Positions 1 through 9,105 of a stretch of 32,145 bases of DNA are shown here, in pieces. The stretch comes from Ilumatobacteraceae bacterium (lineage in GTDB: Bacteria > Actinomycetota > Acidimicrobiia > Acidimicrobiales > Ilumatobacteraceae). Each line of letters starts with the position of its first letter. Position 1 is the stretch's first letter. The stretch lies in assembly GCA_023262325.1 (NCBI GenBank), contig JALRBS010000121.1, positions 1 to 32,145 of the forward strand. The letters are read 5' to 3'. Position numbers and translations under genes: made by a program. The notes below the pieces were generated by a model. The model ran no database searches and was not told where the DNA came from. It saw nothing but the letters and a program-made list of their open reading frames with translations.

Positions 1-1
1 G

Positions 2-730
2 GCGGTCACCGAGCGAATGGTCGCGCACCTCGACTCAATGGTCGCGAGATACCGGACGGGAGAACCACTGCAATACGTGCTTGGCCGTTGGTCGTTTCGC
101 TATCTCGATCTCGCGATTGATCCCCGTGTACTGATTCCACGCCCTGAAACAGAACTTGTTGCGGGAGTTGCGATCGACCTCGCCCTCGCAGTTGCGGAAC
201 CACGTCGTGTCATCGATCTTGGTACCGGGTCCGGCGCGATTGGATTGTCGTTGGCGTACGAACTCCCACTCGATGGTACGGAGGTCTGGATCACCGATAT
301 CGATGACGATGCGCTCGATGTTGCGCGGGCCAACCTCGCCGGTCTTGGTCGTTCTGCAAGAAATGTCCGCGTGTTGCGCAGCGATTGGTTCGATGAGTTG
401 CCGAGCGGTTTCACCGCACATGTCATTGTCTCGAACCCGCCGTATGTCGCCGAACATTCACCGCTTCTCGACGCTTCGGTCGTGCAATACGAGCCGGCAA
501 GAGCCCTGTTTGGTGGAAGTGATGGGCTAGTTGCGCTCCGCACAATTATCGAAACGGCGCCGCGTTATCTCGTCGAAGGCGGTTGGCTCGTGCTCGAAAT
601 TGGTGCCGACCAGGGTGTCGCAGTCAAGGATCTGCTCGCAGACGCGGGTTACCACGAAATCGCCCTTAGAACCGATCTTGCTGGACTCGACCGAGTCGCA
701 ATTGGAAGAGCCCCAGTCTCACGGAGTTAG
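2..730 (+). CDS. prmC: Peptide chain release factor N5-glutamine methyltransferase PrmC (5'-truncated)
   Basis: This is an AdoMet-dependent methyltransferase of the PrmC/HemK family, which methylates the glutamine of the GGQ motif in release factors RF1 and RF2. The visible part contains the family linker (GEPLQYVLG, then DPRVLIPRPETELV), the AdoMet loop VIDLGTGSGAIGLSLA, and the catalytic NPPY motif in SNPPYVAEHSPL, followed by YEPARALFGGSDGL as usual. The frame is open to the first complete codon at base 2. The family's N-terminal helical domain of roughly 70 residues is missing, so the true start lies outside the window. ATG codons at 17 and 38 are probably internal. prmC normally sits beside prfA, which would be just upstream. 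Identification is secure; only the start is unknown. Confidence 0.93.
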   Translation, partial: AVTERMVAHLDSMVARYRTGEPLQYVLGRWSFRYLDLAIDPRVLIPRPETELVAGVAIDLALAVAEPRRVIDLGTGSGAIGLSLAYELPLDGTEVWITDIDDDALDVARANLAGLGRSARNVRVLRSDWFDELPSGFTAHVIVSNPPYVAEHSPLLDASVVQYEPARALFGGSDGLVALRTIIETAPRYLVEGGWLVLEIGADQGVAVKDLLADAGYHEIALRTDLAGLDRVAIGRAPVSRS

Positions 731-751
731 CGATGGTGTCATGCCCATCGC
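730..751 (+). other. Small inverted repeat after prmC
   Basis: Seven-base arms GCGATGG (730-736) and CCATCGC (745-751) enclose an 8-nt loop directly after the prmC stop codon. No T-run follows, so this is at best a weak terminator or processing hairpin. It may be chance. Confidence 0.25.
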
Positions 752-820
752 GCAGGGATGGCTCGCACGCAATCATCGGGGTAGCGTCTTGGCGGCGAAA
801 GATCGCTGAGGAGAGATGAC

Positions 821-1105
821 GTGACTGACGACCGTTTGGGCAGATATCGAGCAAGTATCGACAACATTGACGCCGCGCTCGTGCACATGCTCGCTGAGCG
901 TTTCAAAATCACTCAAGCTGTCGGCGAGTACAAGGCGGAAGCGGGCCTCCCGGCTGCTGATGAACGACGCGAATCGGAACAAATTGAACGGCTGCGTCGC
1001 CTCGCAACTGACGCTGGATTGGATCCGGCGTTCACTGAGAAGTTTCTTCGTTTCATTGTCGCTGAAGTCATCCAACACCACCAGCGCATCGCTGGCGACG
1101 GCTGA
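821..1105 (+). CDS. Chorismate mutase, AroQ type
   Basis: This is a 94-residue, all-helical monofunctional chorismate mutase. It would convert chorismate to prephenate, the entry to phenylalanine and tyrosine. The pattern matches the AroQ fold: an N-terminal RASIDNIDAALVHMLAERFKITQAVGEYKAE segment (read here in two pieces, RASIDNIDAALVHMLAERF then KITQAVGEYKAE) supplies the Arg and Lys of helix 1, and later DERRESEQIERL precedes FTEKFLRFIVAEVIQHHQ. The start is GTG at 821, preceded by an AGGAGA ribosome site at 809-814 with six bases between them. It is one of the few clearly Shine-Dalgarno-led genes here. A TAGCGT box at 782-787 could be its -10, giving a leader of about 30 nt. The TGA stop overlaps the next ATG (TGATG). 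No regulatory ACT domain is present. Confidence 0.88.
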   Translation: MTDDRLGRYRASIDNIDAALVHMLAERFKITQAVGEYKAEAGLPAADERRESEQIERLRRLATDAGLDPAFTEKFLRFIVAEVIQHHQRIAGDG

Positions 1106-2346
1106 TGCCGTCAGATACAACGCGGGTTGATGTCGCGGTCATCGGTGGCGGTCCCGCTGGCTCCGCTGCCGCGATGCGTCTCGCGCGAGGTGGAGCGAAA
1201 GTCGCCGTGTTCGAAGCCGGGGTCCGAGGACGCGACAAAATTTGCGGCGATGGTCTGACGCCCCGCGCCGTCGCCGCACTCGACGAATTAGGAATTTCGC
1301 TTGAGGCTGCGCACCGAATTGCCGGCCTACGAATGATTGCCGGTCGTCAAGTCCGGGAGTTGCCGTGGCCGGCGACGGACAGATTTCCCGGTCACGGTGC
1401 CGTTTGGCCTCGCCGCCGACTCGATGAGGCGTTGATCTCAGCTGCCGAACAGGCAGGAGCAGACGTGCAGTTCTCCTCGACGGCATTGCCGATCATCGAC
1501 GACGGACGTGTTGTTGGGGTGACCGTTGGCGAAGGTTCCTCCACTCGTCGGGTCAACGCAGATCTCGTCGTTGTCGCGGCTGGCGCACAGGGTGCGGTTG
1601 CTCGTGCAATCGGGGCTCAGCGAGTCGCTGATGAACCATTTGGACTTGCAATTCGAACCTATGTCGAGAGTCCTCGACATGCCGATGATCTCATTGAAGC
1701 CTGCCTCACGATGCGAGACGAGCACGGAACGCCGGTCCCCGGATATGGCTGGATGTTCCCGTGTGGTGATGGCACCGTCAACATCGGTGTTGGCGCGTTG
1801 TCAACGATGAAGGGATTTCGCAAACTCAACCTCAACACTCTGCTTGCGTCCTATCGATCGTCGGTCCGCGAGTCCTGGCAACTCGGGGCTGATACCGAAC
1901 GTGCGCGCGCCTGGCGTTTACCGATGAGCGTCGTCCGACGTACCGGACCTGGATGGGCGGCAATCGGTGATGCGGCTGGACTCGTCAATCCGATGAACGG
2001 CGAAGGCATCGATTACGGCCTCGAGTCAGGAATTCTGATCGCCGATGAGTTCCTCGCGAATCCCGATGGCGCCACCGAGCGTTACGACATTGCCGTCGGT
2101 GATCGATTCGATCGTTTTCTGCGCACCGGTCGGCGGTTCGCGTTTCTTATTGGTCACCCGATGATCCTGCGAACGGGCCTACGTATGGCGGTTGGCACAC
2201 AATCGATTGCGAATATCACCCTTCAGGTGATGGGGAACCTCATTGACGGCGACACCCCCGGCCTTGCCGGAAGGGTGTTTGGTGCGACCGACCGTGTGCT
2301 CGGAGTGGCTGATCCGTTGCTTCGTCGAACGAGAGCCCGCGCCTGA
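1105..2346 (+). CDS. Geranylgeranyl reductase family FAD-dependent oxidoreductase
   Basis: A 413-residue flavoprotein of the geranylgeranyl reductase (GGR/ChlP/MenJ-like) family, which saturates prenyl chains of quinones, lipids or pigments. The N-terminal Rossmann motif is [21 protein letters not shown]. It is followed by the family-specific segment [21 protein letters not shown], then the second FAD motif [20 protein letters not shown] and [19 protein letters not shown]. In a menaquinone-using actinobacterium, reduction of one isoprene unit of menaquinone or lipid saturation is plausible, but the substrate cannot be read from sequence. Its ATG overlaps the chorismate mutase stop by one base, so the two are probably translationally coupled. 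A chorismate-consuming enzyme beside a quinone-tail reductase is suggestive only. Confidence 0.85.
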   Translation: MPSDTTRVDVAVIGGGPAGSAAAMRLARGGAKVAVFEAGVRGRDKICGDGLTPRAVAALDELGISLEAAHRIAGLRMIAGRQVRELPWPATDRFPGHGAVWPRRRLDEALISAAEQAGADVQFSSTALPIIDDGRVVGVTVGEGSSTRRVNADLVVVAAGAQGAVARAIGAQRVADEPFGLAIRTYVESPRHADDLIEACLTMRDEHGTPVPGYGWMFPCGDGTVNIGVGALSTMKGFRKLNLNTLLASYRSSVRESWQLGADTERARAWRLPMSVVRRTGPGWAAIGDAAGLVNPMNGEGIDYGLESGILIADEFLANPDGATERYDIAVGDRFDRFLRTGRRFAFLIGHPMILRTGLRMAVGTQSIANITLQVMGNLIDGDTPGLAGRVFGATDRVLGVADPLLRRTRARA

Positions 2347-2350
2347 TCGC

Positions 2351-2356
2351 TATCGT
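2351..2356 (+). promoter_or_regulatory. -10 box TATCGT of ppgK
   Basis: TATCGT lies exactly 7 nt before the GTG at 2364, the spacing expected when transcription starts on the start codon. No Shine-Dalgarno sequence is visible. Confidence 0.6.
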
Positions 2357-2363
2357 TCCACGC

Positions 2364-3125
2364 GTGAACCGTATGGAGCGCACAGGTTTCGGCATCGACA
2401 TCGGCGGGAGTGGCATGAAAGCGGCCATCGTCGACCTCGAATCAGGAGCGCTTATCGCCGATCGGTATCGCATTAATACGCCGCAACCGGCGACACCCGA
2501 GGCAATGGCCACCGTGGTGACCGAACTCGTTGATCACTTCGAATGGCAGGGTCCGGTGGGTATCGCACTGCCGTCGGTTGTGCGGCACGGCGTAGTTCAT
2601 TCTGCGGCGAACATCGACGCGAGCTGGATCGATGTCGACGCAGCGGCCCTGTTCGGGTCCGTGCTCGGAGCGCCACCACACGTGCTGAATGATGCGGATG
2701 CCGCTGGTCTCGCCGAGATGTCATTCGGCGCGGGTCGTGGTCGTAATGGGGTTGTACTCGTGCTCACTTTTGGCACCGGAATTGGGTCGGGGCTGTTCAT
2801 TAACGGACGACTCGTGCCGAACACAGAACTTGGGCATCTCGAGTACCACGGCGACTCGATCGAGAAGTGGGCCGCAGCGAGCGCGAAGCAACGCGAGAAG
2901 TTGTCTTGGCGCAAGTGGGCTGAGCGAGTCAATGTGTACCTGGAGATTGTCGACAAGCTGTTTTCCCCTGATCTCGTCATCATGGGTGGAGGGGCGTCAA
3001 AGTCCTCGGAAAAGTGGCTGTCGCGAATTGAATCGCGCTGTGAAATTGCGATTGCTGAGTTCGCGAACTCAGCGGGAATTATTGGCGCGGCGATGGCGGC
3101 GCAGTCCAGCGACATCGCACGTTGA
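2364..3125 (+). CDS. ppgK: Polyphosphate glucokinase (polyphosphate-glucose phosphotransferase)
   Basis: A 253-residue ROK-type kinase that phosphorylates glucose to glucose 6-phosphate using polyphosphate, often also ATP; it is typical of Actinobacteria. The phosphate-binding loop [17 protein letters not shown] is at the N terminus. [17 protein letters not shown] carries the catalytic Asp region, and [17 protein letters not shown] followed by [11 protein letters not shown] is diagnostic of PpgK, as is [21 protein letters not shown] closes the fold. The start chosen is GTG 2364 because of the -10 box 7 nt upstream; an in-frame ATG at 2373 would remove three residues. Its product feeds Pgi, encoded at 11151. 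It ends 8 bp before the convergent exchanger gene, with no terminator between them. Confidence 0.93.
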   Translation: MNRMERTGFGIDIGGSGMKAAIVDLESGALIADRYRINTPQPATPEAMATVVTELVDHFEWQGPVGIALPSVVRHGVVHSAANIDASWIDVDAAALFGSVLGAPPHVLNDADAAGLAEMSFGAGRGRNGVVLVLTFGTGIGSGLFINGRLVPNTELGHLEYHGDSIEKWAAASAKQREKLSWRKWAERVNVYLEIVDKLFSPDLVIMGGGASKSSEKWLSRIESRCEIAIAEFANSAGIIGAAMAAQSSDIAR

Positions 3126-3133
3126 GAGAGTCG

Positions 3134-4270
3134 TTATCGACTGGGAGCGTGTTGACGAATGTGCTTGACGCTGCGCCCACCCACGATGGCGAGCGTCATC
3201 ACGGTGAGAGGGATGACAAAGGTGAGCATCGCCGTCTGGAAGTAGGTGTGCACGCTTGACGATGAGGCATCAAGTCCGAGCCACACGAGGTACGCCACGT
3301 AGTAGCCGACGAAGACGAAACCTTCCCAGCGTTTGATGACGAATCCGTTGATGAAAATCGGTAGGCATGCAATCGCGGTGGCGAGCATAAAGGGGATATC
3401 AAACTTCAGTGCGGTATCGCTGACGGCAATCGGCGCGAGCAGCGAACTTGTCCCGAGGACACCGAGAATGTTGAACAAGTTAGAACCGACGGCGTTGCCA
3501 ACGGCGAGGTCGCGATGGCCTCTGGCGGCTGCGACAACTGAAGTGGCGATTTCGGGAAGCGATGTTCCAACCGCGACAACGGTGAGTCCGATGACGAACT
3601 CGCTGGCGCCCAGCGATGCGGCGAGCGAAGTTGCTGCATCGACGAGCAGGTTGGCACCGATGACGAGCATGACGAGTCCGACAGCGACCATTCCAATGTT
3701 TGCGATGGTCGATGTTCGGTTGCTCAGCTCATTCGATAGGCCCGACGAGTACTCGAGTGAGATCTCCGCCGCGTGTTGCGCATCCGTGGTCTTCGAAGCA
3801 ACTTCACTCTGAACCTCGTCACGGGCTGACCGCACCATCCAGATGAGGTAACCGACGAGCGCAAGCACGAAGACGGCTCCGTCGATTCGTCCTAAAGAGC
3901 CGTCGAGACCGAGGAGCATGACCGCAAGTGAGGCGCCAATCATCAGCGGAACGTCGACGCGGACGATGCGGAAAGCGACGACGAGCCCGCTGCCAACGAC
4001 TGCTGATAATCCGAGAACGAGCAGGATGTTGGCGATGTTGCTGCCGACGACATTTCCGAGCGCAATATCGCTTGTTCCACGGAGTGCTGCGCCGACGCTC
4101 ACCGCAAACTCAGGTGCGCTCGTTCCGAATGCAACAACCGTAAGCCCGATGACCACCGGCGATAGTCCGCTGCTCGCCGCAATTCGGGAGGCTCCTCGCA
4201 CCAGCAATTCCGCCCCAGCGATAAGCGCAATGGTGCCGATGATGAAGCCGATGACGGTGGAAGGTGACAT
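3134..4270 (-). CDS. Calcium/cation exchanger of the CaCA family (YrbG-like)
   Basis: A membrane antiporter of about 378 residues with the two inverted repeats of the Ca2+:cation antiporter family. The alpha-1 repeat reads GLTVVAFGTSAPEFAVSVGA then GNVVGSNIANILLVLG. The alpha-2 repeat reads GLTVVAVGTSLPEIATSVVA then GNAVGSNLFNILGVLG. The GTS(A/L)PE glutamates bind the cation. About ten hydrophobic segments are visible, with a hydrophilic loop (DEVQSEVASKTTDAQH and onward) between the halves. It probably exports Ca2+ or exchanges Na+/Ca2+; substrate is inferred from the family. The frame stays open far upstream, but MSPSTVIGFIIGTIALIAGA at 4270 starts just before the first helix. ATG 4279, three residues earlier, is an alternative. 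AAAGAT 7 nt before 4270 is a poor -10. Confidence 0.88.
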   Translation of the reverse strand: MSPSTVIGFIIGTIALIAGAELLVRGASRIAASSGLSPVVIGLTVVAFGTSAPEFAVSVGAALRGTSDIALGNVVGSNIANILLVLGLSAVVGSGLVVAFRIVRVDVPLMIGASLAVMLLGLDGSLGRIDGAVFVLALVGYLIWMVRSARDEVQSEVASKTTDAQHAAEISLEYSSGLSNELSNRTSTIANIGMVAVGLVMLVIGANLLVDAATSLAASLGASEFVIGLTVVAVGTSLPEIATSVVAAARGHRDLAVGNAVGSNLFNILGVLGTSSLLAPIAVSDTALKFDIPFMLATAIACLPIFINGFVIKRWEGFVFVGYYVAYLVWLGLDASSSSVHTYFQTAMLTFVIPLTVMTLAIVGGRSVKHIRQHAPSR

Positions 4271-4300
4271 TTGTTCCATCTTTACAGGCGTTCTGCGTGT

Positions 4301-4316
4301 TCGCACGAAAGTGCGA
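4301..4316. other. GNRA-type hairpin in the divergent CaCA/PfkB region
   Basis: TCGCAC-GAAA-GTGCGA, a perfect 6-bp stem with a GAAA tetraloop on the + strand, lies between the two divergent starts. Its function is unknown. It could be an operator or chance. Confidence 0.3.
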
Positions 4317-4358
4317 CACAAGTCATGAAGAATTCGAGTTGTCTGCAACCATGTCGAC

Positions 4359-5282
4359 GTGGCAACGAACGCTGATGTCATTGTTCTCGGCGAAGCGCTC
4401 ATCGATCTGGTCGTCACGCCTGGCGGTGAGGTCACCGCGACATTGGGTGGGGCTCCGTTCAATACCGCACGTGCGCTGGGACGGCTCGAAGTGGAGACGT
4501 CATTTGTCGGCACGATCTCACAGGACCGCTTTGGTGTGATGCTTGAGTCAAGCCTCCTCGATGATGGCGTGAACACGTCAGCCCTGAAGCGAACCCAACG
4601 CCCGACGACACTTGCCCTCGCCGAAGTCAGCGAATCAGGCTCTGCGACGTATCGGTTCTACATCGATGGCACCTCAATTATTGACATCGACCTCGGCGAG
4701 GTACCGATCGATCCAGCGTGGGTCATCACGGGAGGCCTCGCCTGCGTGCTTGAGCCCGGAGCGCTCAGTGTTGCGGCGTATCTCGAGCGAATCGGCGACG
4801 CGACTCAACTCATGGTTGATGTCAACTGTCGGCCGAGTGTGATTGACGATCGTGACCGCTACATGGCACACCTCAGCCGCGTGTTACATCGTGCCGATGT
4901 CATCAAAGTGAGCGAAGAGGATCTCGCGTATCTCTACCCCAAGCGCGAGATCGTTGATGCCTGCACGGCGCTGCGAGGTGCTCGTACGAATGTCGTCATC
5001 GTCACCCGGGGTTCGGACGACATCATGCTCGTGACGTCCGATGTGACGGTGTCGGTGCCGGTACCTCCCGCTGACGTCATCGACACTATTGGTGCCGGCG
5101 ACACATTTAACGCCGGGTTCATTGCGTGGTGCATGCACCGAGGATTGACCGTTGGTCAGGCGTCGATCGAGTCTCTTTCGAGCGCCATCGCATTAGGTGC
5201 CCGTGCGGCAGCGGTTACCGTGTCGCGCCGCGGGTGCGACCCGCCGTATCGGTCAGATCTCGACCCTGCAATGTGGGACTGA
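4359..5282 (+). CDS. PfkB-family carbohydrate kinase (fructokinase-like)
   Basis: A 307-residue ribokinase/PfkB-fold sugar kinase. The N terminus DVIVLGEALIDLVV and GGAPFNTARALGRLEVETSFVG match signature 1, with the substrate-binding Asn in PFNTA. The C-terminal signature DTIGAGDTFNAGFIAW holds the catalytic Asp and the GAGD anion hole. VDVNCRPSVIDDRDRY and VSEEDLAYLYP are typical of bacterial fructokinases. It would phosphorylate a sugar such as fructose with ATP; the exact sugar is not decidable here. The start is GTG 4359. An overlapping ATG at 4351 is out of frame. No ribosome site is seen and only a weak AACCAT lies 6 nt upstream, so the promoter is unclear. It diverges from the exchanger gene. 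Confidence 0.87.
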   Translation: MATNADVIVLGEALIDLVVTPGGEVTATLGGAPFNTARALGRLEVETSFVGTISQDRFGVMLESSLLDDGVNTSALKRTQRPTTLALAEVSESGSATYRFYIDGTSIIDIDLGEVPIDPAWVITGGLACVLEPGALSVAAYLERIGDATQLMVDVNCRPSVIDDRDRYMAHLSRVLHRADVIKVSEEDLAYLYPKREIVDACTALRGARTNVVIVTRGSDDIMLVTSDVTVSVPVPPADVIDTIGAGDTFNAGFIAWCMHRGLTVGQASIESLSSAIALGARAAAVTVSRRGCDPPYRSDLDPAMWD

Positions 5283-5307
5283 CTGACCGCCACAAACCGC
5301 GCAGCAC

Positions 5308-5313
5308 TAGCGT
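5308..5313 (+). promoter_or_regulatory. -10 box TAGCGT of the M20 peptidase gene
   Basis: TAGCGT is followed by 6 nt (TGGGGT) and the ATG at 5320. This leaderless pattern matches other genes in the window. Confidence 0.6.
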
Positions 5314-5319
5314 TGGGGT

Positions 5320-6405
5320 ATGTCCGCTGAACTCGACATGATGATCGACGACCTTCGCACGCTCGTGGAGGTTGAGTCGCCATCACGTGATCGCGCTGCG
5401 CTCGCTCGTTCGGCTGAGGCGGTTGCGTCACTCATGGAACGGAGGTTGGGCAGCCGACCTCTCATTGTCGACGGTGAGGCTGGACCTCACGTTCATTGGA
5501 AAGGTAGCGCTGCACCCGAAGTGCTCGTGCTCGGTCACCACGACACCGTTTTCCCGATCGGCACGCTTGAACGTCGACCGTTTGCCGTTGAAGGCGGGCG
5601 TGCAACGGGTCCAGGTGTGTTCGATATGAAAGCTGGAATCGTTCAGGCGATTCATGCCGTCGCTGCGCTCGAAGATTCGGCGAAGGTGGAAATTCTCATT
5701 ACCGCAGACGAAGAGGTGGGTTCTGGAACCTCGCGAGCACTCCTTGAAGAGCGCGCGTTGGCGTGCGGATCGGTGTTCGTGCTCGAGCCGAGTGGTGACG
5801 GTGGCTGCTTGAAGACGGGACGAAAAGGGACTGGAACCTTCGAAGTCGTCATCACCGGGCGCGCCGCACATGCCGGACTCGAACCGCATCTTGGTGTGAA
5901 CTCACTCGTTGAAGCTGCTCATCAGGTGCTCGAAATTGTTCGTATTGCGAGCGAAAGCGAGGGAACGACTGTCACGCCGACCGTTGTTGCCGGCGGTACC
6001 GCAGACAACGTTGTACCGGCTGAAACTCGAATTCATGTTGACGTGCGTGTGACCTCAGCCGACGAGGCACGTCGTGTTGAGGCTGCATTCGTAGCGCTAC
6101 GCCCGGTGCACCCCGAAGCGATGGTGACCGTGCATGGTCGTGTCGGACGGCCACCGATGCCCGAGTCTGCCTCAGCTGAATTGATGCCGCTTGCGACGGC
6201 GCATGACCCGACGATCAAAGGCGTAGCCGTGGGCGGCGGCAGTGACGGCAATTTCACGGCTGCCGTCGGTGTTGCAACCCTCGACGGCCTCGGTGCAGTG
6301 GGAGGCGGCGCGCATGCCGACCATGAGTACGTTGTCGTCGAAACGATGCCGAGTCGAGCGCAGCTGTTGTCAGCAATTTTGTCGGCGCGACTTGCGTCGC
6401 GCTAG
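5320..6405 (+). CDS. M20 family metallopeptidase (carboxypeptidase G2-like)
   Basis: A 361-residue zinc-dependent M20 peptidase or aminoacylase, resembling glutamate carboxypeptidase/CPG2. The first metal ligand is in VLGHHDTVFP, the bridging Asp in GPGVFDMKAGIVQA, the catalytic Glu pair in ITADEEVGSG, a further ligand in VLEPSG, and the C-terminal His in GGGAHADHEYV. The dimerisation insert runs from about GTFEVVITGRAAHAGLEPHLG to the valine-rich EARRVEAAFVALRP segment. No signal peptide is seen, so it is probably cytoplasmic and acts on a peptide or N-acyl/N-glutamyl amino acid. It starts 37 bp after the PfkB gene but has its own -10 box. It ends 5 bp before the convergent argG stop. Confidence 0.88.
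   Translation: MSAELDMMIDDLRTLVEVESPSRDRAALARSAEAVASLMERRLGSRPLIVDGEAGPHVHWKGSAAPEVLVLGHHDTVFPIGTLERRPFAVEGGRATGPGVFDMKAGIVQAIHAVAALEDSAKVEILITADEEVGSGTSRALLEERALACGSVFVLEPSGDGGCLKTGRKGTGTFEVVITGRAAHAGLEPHLGVNSLVEAAHQVLEIVRIASESEGTTVTPTVVAGGTADNVVPAETRIHVDVRVTSADEARRVEAAFVALRPVHPEAMVTVHGRVGRPPMPESASAELMPLATAHDPTIKGVAVGGGSDGNFTAAVGVATLDGLGAVGGGAHADHEYVVVETMPSRAQLLSAILSARLASR
6385..6402 (+). terminator. Possible hairpin at the end of the M20 peptidase gene
   Basis: GCGCGAC-TTGC-GTCGCGC, a perfect 7-bp stem with a 4-nt loop, ends one base before the TAG stop. No U-tract follows, so if it terminates transcription it is not a classical intrinsic terminator. The neighbouring 10-bp palindrome ACTCGCGAGT sits just inside the convergent argG end. 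Confidence 0.3.
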
Positions 6406-6410
6406 TCAAC

Positions 6411-7766
<1,356 letters not shown>

Positions 7767-8201
7767 TCAGCGCCCTGCTGTGCTCGTCGAACCAGTCCAG
7801 GACGCAATCGAACAGAGCATGCCGGATGCAGCGAGGACGCATTCGATAACGCCAAACCGTGTGACCCGTGTGAGGTCAACGACCGCAATGAGTGCGATCG
7901 CGACGGACGCGAGACATCCGATAAGCCACACTCGGTTGACCGCCGTAACGACAGCGAGCAGCACCGCTGCAGGGGGCACGAAGGGCAACAACCCGATGAG
8001 GAAGCGCAATGAGCCGGGCCGAGGTAGGAGCCACCACGTACTCAGCCCAATCTGCGTGCTCGCCGCCCAAATCGCAGCAAAGGCCAAAAGAATTCCAAGC
8101 CAGAGGACGTACATGATGATTCGCCACGTCCGAACGAGTGTGTGAGGTCGTCGCGGCGGTTTCGGCGATGTTGGTATCTCAGTCACCGGCGCGGCGTCCA
8201 T
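7767..8201 (-). CDS. Small conserved-type membrane protein of unknown function
   Basis: A 144-residue protein I do not recognise. The first 25 residues are proline- and charge-rich and presumably cytoplasmic. They are followed by about four hydrophobic segments: IIMYVLWLGILLAFAAIW, FLIGLLPFVPPAAVLLAVVT, VWLIGCLASVAIALIAVV and FGVIECVLAASGMLCSIASW. No catalytic motif is visible. The gene lies upstream of argG and diverges from the glycosyltransferase gene. The start at 8201 is supported by TACAAT 8 nt upstream. Coding status is supported by the neat fit between neighbouring genes and the coherent membrane pattern. Confidence 0.7.
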   Translation of the reverse strand: MDAAPVTEIPTSPKPPRRPHTLVRTWRIIMYVLWLGILLAFAAIWAASTQIGLSTWWLLPRPGSLRFLIGLLPFVPPAAVLLAVVTAVNRVWLIGCLASVAIALIAVVDLTRVTRFGVIECVLAASGMLCSIASWTGSTSTAGR

Positions 8202-8209
8202 GCCGCATA

Positions 8210-8215
8210 ATTGTA
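8210..8215 (-). promoter_or_regulatory. -10 box TACAAT of the small membrane protein gene
   Basis: TACAAT on the minus strand is 8 nt before ATG 8201. It is among the closest matches to TATAAT in the window. Confidence 0.55.
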
Positions 8216-8253
8216 GGGAACACGTACCCGGCCATCGTTGAGCGATCGCTCGC

Positions 8254-8259
8254 TAGAGT
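8254..8259 (+). promoter_or_regulatory. -10 box TAGAGT of the GT2 gene
   Basis: TAGAGT, then CGTCCT (6 nt), then ATG 8266. No ribosome site is seen. Confidence 0.6.
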
Positions 8260-8265
8260 CGTCCT

Positions 8266-9036
8266 ATGCGCGCCGATCACATTGAAGATTCGACGCCATT
8301 CGGCCTGCTCAGCATCTTCTACCCAATGTGGAATGAAGAGGAATACATCGAACGGGCGATCGGATATGGCAAACGAGCCTGCGAGCGGCTCGTTGCGTCG
8401 GGTGACATCGTTGATTACGAACTCATCATCATCGACGACGCATCGACCGACCAAACATCCGAGATCGCGGACGCACTGGTCGCTGCCGACGATCATGTGC
8501 GCGTTATTCACCATCCGACCAACCGCAAGCTCGGAGGGTCGATGCGATCGGGATTTGCCGCTGCTAGGGGCGACATTGTGCTCTACACCGATGCTGATCT
8601 GCCGTTTGATATCAACGAACTCTCACGCATTGTTCGCCTATTGCGAGATTACGAAGCCGACATTGTGAGCGCGTATCGGTTCGATCGAACCGGCGAAGGC
8701 TCGCTTCGAACGTTGTACACGACGGTCTACAACGCTCTCATCAAGACGGTGTTCGGCGTTCGCGTGCGCGATATCAATTTCGCATGCAAACTCGTGCACC
8801 GTCGGGTACTCGATGCGATCGAGTTGAAGAGCGAGGGTTCATTCATCGATGCCGAGCTCATTATTCGAGCTCAACGGCGCGGATTTGACGTCATGCAACT
8901 GGGAGTCGATTATTTCCCGAGGACGCGCGGTGAGTCAACCCTGTCGTCGCCTGCGGTCATTCGCAAGATTGTTCGCGAGATGTGGTCGCTACGCCGAGAT
9001 CTTGGTGGACGCGGTGTGTCGGGCGTCAGCAAGTGA
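8266..9036 (+). CDS. Family 2 glycosyltransferase (polyprenyl/dolichyl-phosphate sugar synthase-like)
   Basis: A 256-residue GT-A fold glycosyltransferase of family 2, closest in style to polyprenyl-phosphate mannose or glucose synthases. FYPMWNEEEYIERAI opens the fold. IIIDDASTDQTSEIAD is the nucleotide-binding segment, NRKLGGSMRSGFAAARGD follows, and LYTDADLPFDINEL holds the metal-binding DAD motif. DINFACKLVHRRVL and GSFIDAELIIRAQRRG are typical acceptor-side segments. No membrane helix is apparent, so it is probably cytoplasmic or peripheral, loading a lipid carrier for cell-envelope glycans. It stands next to an L,D-transpeptidase, consistent with an envelope role, though no shared pathway is proven. 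Confidence 0.85.
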   Translation: MRADHIEDSTPFGLLSIFYPMWNEEEYIERAIGYGKRACERLVASGDIVDYELIIIDDASTDQTSEIADALVAADDHVRVIHHPTNRKLGGSMRSGFAAARGDIVLYTDADLPFDINELSRIVRLLRDYEADIVSAYRFDRTGEGSLRTLYTTVYNALIKTVFGVRVRDINFACKLVHRRVLDAIELKSEGSFIDAELIIRAQRRGFDVMQLGVDYFPRTRGESTLSSPAVIRKIVREMWSLRRDLGGRGVSGVSK

Positions 9037-9092
9037 GAACCTGTCGTTGGTACCCTCGAGTCGACATACCCCCACGTTTTTCGACTGACGAA

Positions 9093-9098
9093 TACCTC
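9093..9098 (+). promoter_or_regulatory. Possible -10 box TACCTC of the L,D-transpeptidase gene
   Basis: TACCTC is 7 nt before ATG 9106. It fits the leaderless spacing but lacks the final T of TANNNT. Confidence 0.3.
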
Positions 9099-9105
9099 GT
9101 AACCC

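Noticed and set aside
733-819. 28-codon ORF before chorismate mutase as an attenuator leader peptide
   Set aside because: It lacks Phe/Tyr/Trp runs and no alternative terminator hairpins are visible.
3333-4328. Long plus-strand ORFs opposite the CaCA exchanger
   Set aside because: They are antisense shadows with low-complexity Ala/Ser/Thr translation; the minus strand has clear exchanger motifs.
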